A stretch of DNA of 64,000 nt from Auanema rhodensis. Its lineage: Eukaryota; Nematoda; Chromadorea; Rhabditida; Rhabditidae. The notes beneath the pieces were generated by a model. That model made no database searches and was not told the origin of the DNA. It saw only the letters and a program-made list of their open reading frames with translations. Positions 7,991 to 15,900 of this stretch are shown here, in pieces; within the stretch, counting starts at the first letter, position 1; each line of letters starts with the position of its first letter. Both the position numbers and the translations under genes were made by a program. Where the stretch lies: contig OZ059897.1 of the NCBI GenBank assembly GCA_964057225.1, positions 7,936,001 through 8,000,000 of the forward strand, read 5' to 3'.

Positions 7991-8960
7991 TCGAACTCAT
8001 TTTTGTCGCAAAAACTCGCATAAAAAGTCCATATTTTGATATCTAAATTAAAACTTCCTCCACGGTTAGCAACATAATGAGGGCGCCAACTTGTATAAGG
8101 TGCAGGTACAAGGGATCTCTCTTTTAGAGAGCTAGGACTACATAATTTTGAAATTTCACCCGCTGTCCCCACTCATAAAACCGTCTGAGTGTCCACCCTT
8201 ATAATACCGTATCCTGCACCGCTTCTCTTGCATTTTTTTTTGAGGACGTTTGGATCGAAATAGGGGACAATTTCACCAAACGAAATTTTGATTACATTAT
8301 TATTTGGCAACGAGGAGTTAGAATGAAATTTTGAAAGCGCACAAAGTTTAATATTTTATTGTGGTCAGGACTAGAGATTTGAAAGTTAAATTCAGGCGTA
8401 AAAGAGCATGCTAACTAAATATTTTTGCGGGAGCCGTTATTCGGTTTTTATTTTTTTTTTGATTGTGAGAATAGACCACACTAGTCCGAAAAATCCTGGC
8501 ACAAATTTTATTGCCTGTCAGGTCATTTTGGCGAAAGCACATGGGCTACGGATGTTTTCTTCTCCGTAGAATGTGTCACCTTCCTCAGCTCATTTTTGTT
8601 GCTAACATCATAAGATATTCCCACACACCTACCGTAGTATTCATATTGTAATATTCTATAAATTAGTAGAATGGTTTAAAGAAAAAAATTGCGTTTTATA
8701 AACGAGCTTTGGTCTCAGTCCATTAGTAAAATGAGCAATCTTTTTAAATATTCTCGGAATCTCATTAGCATGCCAAAATCATTCCGAAAAAGAATCGCCC
8801 ACGGCTTTTAATAATAACGTGCACATGAGCCATTTTCCCAAGGCGCACGCACTCCTTCTTTATTAATAAGCTCGACCAAAGTTTGTGTTATGGAAAAAAA
8901 AAAAAAAGAGAGAGAGAACAAATGAGTGAAATTAAGTATTTATTATATATGAAACAATTG

Positions 8961-9494
8961 TTAAAAGCCCCATTTAAAATGCAACTGTCTCACAAATTCT
9001 ATAGGCTGTGAGATGGGCTCATCGCTAGGCTCTAAATACTGCGAATACACCGAATCCGCAGAGGTCCTTAGCAATAAGCCCATAGGAGACTGTTCATAAA
9101 ATAAATAAATTTTAAACAAAATTTTAGACATATAATCATAAAAATCATGAGACTTATGCTCATACCAATTCCAAGGGGATGCGACCAGATTTGGGTTTTC
9201 ATACCAATGCGCGCACAAGTCGGTGAGGCACCATCGCCGGATAGCTGCAACCTCATCCGCTATTTCCTGCATTAGGGAGAAGTTTACTAATCCCCTTCCC
9301 AGATAATGCATCTTTAAATCCTCAATAAACTAAAAATTCTTATTAAGATAACATGTTTCTTTGTTTTAACCAACCATCTTAATTATGTCTGGGTGCGGCC
9401 TATAAGCTAACACTTCGTCTTGATCATACAAGACGAGGTCAGCGTACAGCTTCCTCAAGACAAAAGTCATTCCCGATAGACCTTCATAAGCCAT
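8961..9494 (-). CDS. Antisense two-exon gene in the element's leader, unknown protein
   Basis: Exon 1 is 9494-9375 (40 codons) and exon 2 is 9329-8961 (122 codons plus stop). They are separated by a 45-nt intron with GT...TTTTTAG ends, exactly the intron size typical of host genes here, with phase 0 on both sides. The predicted protein is 162 residues, with several Trp, Tyr and His residues and Cys in exon 2, no signal peptide or membrane segment, and no motif I recognise. An AATAAA lies on the minus strand just after the stop (near 8943). The start is the first ATG of the frame after an A-rich leader. Joining through the intron gives one uninterrupted frame, where reading through would meet a stop at once. 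It could be an accessory protein of the element, a captured host gene, or a coincidental frame. I think a real gene is more likely than not. Confidence 0.6.
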
Positions 9495-9907
9495 TCTTTG
9501 ATTTATTTTTTTTTTTCAGCTCTACAAATATAAAGATTCTTATGCATAAAAAGGGGACATAAAACGACTGAAAATCTCTCTCATACTTTCAAGAATTCAA
9601 TTAGAGTAAAGTATTAAGATTGAGGCTAGAAAGAGCGAAGACCAAAAAAAATTTATAATTGATGAACATCTGTGAAATAGAATAAAGAAAAGAGAATACG
9701 GTAGATAGGCGGAGCCAGATCTCAGGCCAAGATTTTAAAACTCTTTCTCATCTAATAACGATTCTCGGCGAAAGACGCCACGTCTCAATCTTCAAACGTT
9801 TCTTACTTTTCCTATAACCGACCCGAATTTCTTGTCACTCATTCAACGTCAACATCCCCCATATAACGAAACACTCGCGGTTTTTCCGAACCAAGAGTGA
9901 TTCCAAA

Positions 9908-12900
9908 GTGGCACGAAGATACTCTTCGGCCGTCCCTGCTCTATACCCTTCTGAGTCCAGTGACGACATCGCAGTCGCCAGTCGAACCAGAAGCCGCACT
10001 CGACTCCTCAGTGTTCAGATTGAAGAGCCTGAACAAGAGGTAAAACCCAAAGTCGAGAAAACCTTCATTCCTCGAGAAGGCACGTATTCACCTCCGGACA
10101 ACACCGAGGAGGACCCTGATTTCTATATTCAGGACTACAATATTCAAACTTCAGCTTCAACTCCAAAGGTACACTCTTTTAAAAGTAATAAAAAGATTCA
10201 AAAAATTCAAAAACCAAAACAAATAACCTCTAATACTTCACCAGCCACTCCCCACCTAAACTTATCAACTTTATCAGTTAATACTGATAACGATCTTGCA
10301 TCTTCTTTTGAACTAACTCTAACACCGCAGGCATTTTCCACTCCGATAGAAAACTCACAACTTAATAAAACCTCATCTCTCACTATTCGCAAATCACCCT
10401 TATCAGTTATCACTGATAAGCTTGATTCGAAAAAGCTTGATTCTAAAAAAATTAATAAAAGAAAAACTAATACACCGCGTAGGCGCTCAACCTCTAATAA
10501 TCCCGTAGAACCAAATCAGGAAATTACCGAAGTTTTGCCCTTATCACTAACTACTGATAAGTTCAAAAGTAAGAAATCTTTAACAGCTCGCTTAATAAAA
10601 GTTTTGAATTTGTCTCCAGGGGAGGTAACAACAGAACAAGTTGATAACTCTCTTCACGTATCCTCCAACCCAACCCTTAATAAGTCAGATAGCGCTATAC
10701 CCAGCTCAAGCGTATCAATACATTCGACGCCTCAGGCAACGAGTCGAATTATCAAACTCCCAGGGAAGCGGTTCTCCTCAGCCGCCCCTACCATTAGTTA
10801 TCCAACATCTGGTAACTCGAAAAAGGGAGGTAAGAATTTAACGGCGAGAAGCTCAGGCAGTAAAGGGATTACGTCATCTCGCACATACCCTGAGGATATA
10901 CCAACCATGACGGAGACACCACGTCTTCCGGGAGCTGGTAAATCTACCATTGCGCACGCATTAAGCTCACCTTATTGCCCCATATACGACGGAAGTCGTA
11001 ACTTTAGAGATTTCGTGGCAAAGTTTAATACCTTTTCTAACGCCTTAGGCTTAGTGATGCCCGAAAGACTAACTATTTTACCATTACTATTGAAAAATGA
11101 TAGAGCAGAGGAAGCTTATTTAGAGCTACCTGACAAGGTCAGAACTGCTGGACCTTGGGTTACCCTAATAGAAGAGTTAACATCCAAGCTGTGTCCCGAA
11201 TACAATCAAGACCCTGCCCTTATCACACTTCAAAACAGCACTCAAGGCGATTTATCAATTGATGGTTTTGCACAAACGTTAAGAAACCTCAGCTTAAATG
11301 CTTTCTCTAATAGTGATACTCATAAAGATCACATTCTGAGGTCCACATTTTTGAGAGGCTTGAAAAATACGATACGCCCAGGGGTAATTCGAGCAAAACC
11401 CAAAACTTTTGCTGAGGCTGTTGATAGTGCTCGCTGGGAGGAATCAATTGCAAACCAAGTAGCAGACCCTCAGGCGCTATTGGTTAACGCAATTGAAAGA
11501 ACTTTCCCCCCGCGCAGAAACAATGGTGGGAGAGGTATGGCAAGAGGTTATCAATCTTTTAATAATAAAAATTATCAAAATTATAATAATTATAACAATT
11601 ATCATCCAAACTTTCAAAACAATCAAAATTATCATAAATTTTCAAAAAATCAAAAAGGCTGGAATTTCCAAAACCCATTTGCTAGGAACCGCAATTTTGG
11701 TGACCGCGGTCGAAATTATCAGAATCAAAATCAAAATGGGTATCAAAGAAGCCATAATGCATCACAAAATCAAGAAATGAGCAATAATAGACAGAGAAAT
11801 AACAGTACCTTTAGGGGAAATAACAACAATAGAGGCAGAGGTAGAGGCTCAAGAGTCAATAATTTGACTCTGATATCTCCTTTGACTTTAGCCGTAGCTT
11901 TATCAGTAATCTTATCACTGGTTACAACAGCTGAAGCATACCAGCTATGTACTAAAGCTACTGGAGGAGCCCTTCTCCGTCCCCCATCTCTCCGAAAATG
12001 CTTATTACCACCAATAAAGCATATCTTACGAACAAAAGTTCATCTTTATACAAGGAATCAAACGGCACATGAATGGGATGCATGGAGATGCTCCAAAGAA
12101 ATTCATAAAATGTGTATCAGAGACCTTTTGTTCCTTAGAGATACCAATACAACGATAGCGAGAATTGAAAAGATACCAGCTGCAGAATGCAGACTGGCAG
12201 TGAGAGATAGAAGATGGAATTGGAGTGAATTAAAGAAGATCGACAGCATAACATATGCAACTGACGAGCCTTCCTTCTCGCCAGGCCGATCTTTTAATAA
12301 TGAGCTATGTGAAGAGAAAGCCAGATTGGTTATCGAAAGAGGGGTTATGACACGGATGCCAGATGAAACTATAATCTCCAATTTAATACTAAATACTGAA
12401 GGATGCTTAGCGCATCATGGAGAATGTGCATCAGATACCTCAATCATCATATGGGAGAAACAGCCTTATGAATATCGATGCAACTATATCGACATGAGTG
12501 AATATGATGTGATAATTGGAGACGGCATTATTCTGTTACCAACCACTCAATCAGCCCTTGTAATCGATCAAAAAGAGATACCGAAGCAAATATCTTCTTG
12601 TTTTAAACAGCCAATCTTCCACACCACAACTGGCAATTACATTCTCTTACCACAGTACCCAAATGACACCAATATCCATGTTTTAATAGAGAGAGAATAT
12701 AAGAAACTTCCGGCGAAAAGAGATAAAAGAGCAATTGCGGAATGCACGGTTGAATTAAACAAGGAGTGGATACAAAAACAGGAAGATTTTGAAACTTTAA
12801 TATTAAATATTTGTCCTTATCCTTTCTTACGACCGGTGATGAGTAATCCTGGTATTTATCAGATAATACCGCTTATAAAGGCCAGACGAGCTGTCAACCC

Positions 12901-15900
12901 TTCATATTCAATTATTGACTGGGTTTCAGCACATCCCGAGAAGTTTTATTTCTTCTTAAGAAGTCCCGTATCTGATAAATCCATACAACGTTTCCTTCAA
13001 ACATACGAAATACACGACCCTGAGGAAGCAATACTTTATTTTCTTGCGCAAAAGGAACTGGCAGCAACCACTCGCGGCGCTATACGGTATTTAACCTCAC
13101 AACAATTATTAGAACAGATAGGTGACAGATTAACAGCACACGAATTTGACGAAAAACTGCTAGAAAAAGACGGATCCTACCGTGAAAGAGCCGAAAGCAT
13201 AGCGATGGAGTTAGCTTATACACCGGTAATATTTGAAAACAATCTGTCGGTACCATCAAGGCAAGAGGTTTTAAAATCCTTTGTGAACATGCCGCCGATC
13301 CGACCAACTCTAACAACTGACAATGCTGATGAGCGTATAGTACTTAGAAACACTCTTTACTTATACCATAACTTGATGACATTGCGAGTAATAAGGCCAA
13401 ATAAAACAGCAGCAGCCGTAGATGATGAAAAGTTCCGACAATTAACAATCAATGTGCCAGATACCAACAAATTATATCGAGATAAAGATTCTAACTACGG
13501 TATATCGATAGGGCCCCACCCTCGCATTCAAAACCCAAGCGCAGATACACGCCAGCTACTTATAAAAACATTTTTACCACTGTTAGAGGATATTGAAACA
13601 CCGCCTTATCTGACTAGAAGACTGTCATTAACGACAACAACGGACAAACCCGCTTCACTAGTTCAGGAGACAACTAAAAGCCATACGACTCGGATTCCGA
13701 CGACAACCACAGTTGAGACGACAACAGCCGCGATAACTACGACTCTCTCGCCAACAACATTAGCAACAGTCACTGACACGGCGTCACGAATCTTAAGGAA
13801 ACAAAGAACATCATCTCCACCCGTAGAAACCAGAGAAATTCAGGCTCAGGCAACGTATACAGCGTCAAAAGTGAACAACGAAATACAATTCAACCTCAAC
13901 GTATCTCGCAGAATAGCTCAAGATCATCTACAATATACAACAACACTCATACAAGAAGAGCTACAGAAACATTTCATGGAATCTTATGAATCCATATGTG
14001 AGATTCAAAATAGATACCTCGAGCTATGGCGTTCTATTTTACACATAGAACCTACAATAGCAATGAGGACTATTTTAGGAAGAGAGGATATTGCAGCCCG
14101 TTTCGTAGGCAGCGATATAGTTCATGTTCATATATGCCTACCTCTTCAACCTAAAGCTGTTTATCATAATCATAAGATCAATGATACATGCTATTTGGAA
14201 ACACCAGTAATAACAGAAGATGAGAGATTATATTTTGCTGCTCCAGGATCAAGAGACTTATTAACACATGGAAAAGAGATAGATTGCGAACATGTACCCA
14301 CAGATGTATACTATCAAAATGGAGAATGGATAAATATAAATGGATCGGTTGAAGTAAAACCAATATCACTCTTTGATAAAGCGCAATACCACCAATTAAC
14401 ACCTTTAAAGTTCACAGGCGCTAACTTATACACCAATTTATCATTGAGAGTTTACTCAATGTCAACAGCTATTGCATATGGAGCAAGTTTAGCATCCATA
14501 CGACAGAACCATGTTTTACATACTATTCACAACGATCCAAAAATTACGTCCGCCTTTAATCTTTTGAAAAAGGGCAGTGACTATATCTCTAAAGCAGCTG
14601 AGTTCACAACTTCCGCCTGGACTAGCGTAAAGCAATTTCTAATAGGATCAATTGAGAGAACACTCATCTTCATAGGATCAATGGTTACGATTGCCGCAGT
14701 ATTAATAATTCTTTTCGTTGTTGCTAAATTTTGGTTCTTCAGAGCCACTCCACTAACCGTAATGCATGTCCACGAAATAGATAATGAGCCCCCAAGCTAT
14801 GAAGAAACATTGGAACTTGTAAGCCGCCCAGACCAACAGATGCCAGATAACATCATGAAGCAATACTATCCTGCTTTAGTAACATTTATTCCAATCGCAA
14901 TACCATTTGTTGCTTCTATTGTATCAGCGGAAACAAAGTTACCATTAATATATATATCAGTTGAAGATAAACTGATTTTAGCTTTATGGGATTCAGGCTC
15001 ATCAGTGTCATATGTTAGGCTCTCCACCCTCAAATATCTGAACATGGCCGAAAATGTCAAGAAGAGACATTTAGTAGCGATGGCAGCCAACAAGTCCACT
15101 TTCACATTTTATGGAAAGATAAATCTTGTAATTGAAATTGCCGGTTACGAGATCGAACACACCTTTTTGGTCTCAAACGATCATGACTGTCCTGCTCCCG
15201 CTTTAATTGGACTAGATTTCATGAAAGCGCTTGACAGCGAAAACATCGACGTCAGCCTTAAACCATCCAAGAAGAGGTTGGAGATTGGAAACAATGCCAT
15301 CCCATTAATAGGAAACGAATCTATTAAGCATACGGAGATAACTGTGAATATCATTAATTTAAGAACAAAAACATTAAAGCCTGATGAAGAGGCACCTATC
15401 CCAATAAAGACAGATAAACCACTAGAATCTAACGAAGTGGTTGTCTTAGGGGATAGTGGAAGCGCATTAAAATCATTATATCCAACTGCGTTTCGTGATA
15501 CCAGTGGAGTATATGTTATGTTCCGTAACAATACCGATGAAACAATAGCTATGGAAGCTAATTCAGTCATCGGACAGGCAATAATTGGAGAAATTCCGGC
15601 TTGTGAACCCTTTAAGCATAAGCCAATTCTACCATATGTTCCGCCAGAGGCCGATTGGGAGAGTAAACTACCATATTTTCCAAGAGACTTCATAAAAGAT
15701 CTTGATCTAGAGAATGCTGATCTCACGAAAGAAGAAAAACATGAGCTTACAAAAATAATTGAAAGCCATCGTGAGGCATTTCTTAACGAGGACAGGAAAA
15801 TAGGCTTATTTAAAGGTCCTATAGAGCATACCATACCATTGAGAACAGATATGGATATGCCAAAGCCGAGAATAACACGTATTCCCTTAGGAAAACAGGA

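Larger units (their letters stand above)
7977..9817 (+). other. Long 5' leader of the LTR element
   Basis: About 1.8 kb between the LTR and the open polyprotein frame, unusually long for this kind of element. No plus-strand coding frame stands out. It contains the spliced antisense gene (9494-8961), and a strong plus-strand acceptor (T-run then CAG) ends at 9519, which may be used to splice the leader. Confidence 0.7.

Noticed and set aside
7936..8172. 78-residue minus-strand frame at the LTR/leader boundary
   Set aside because: It has a GTG start, runs across the primer binding site, and shows no supporting feature, unlike the spliced gene at 9494-8961.
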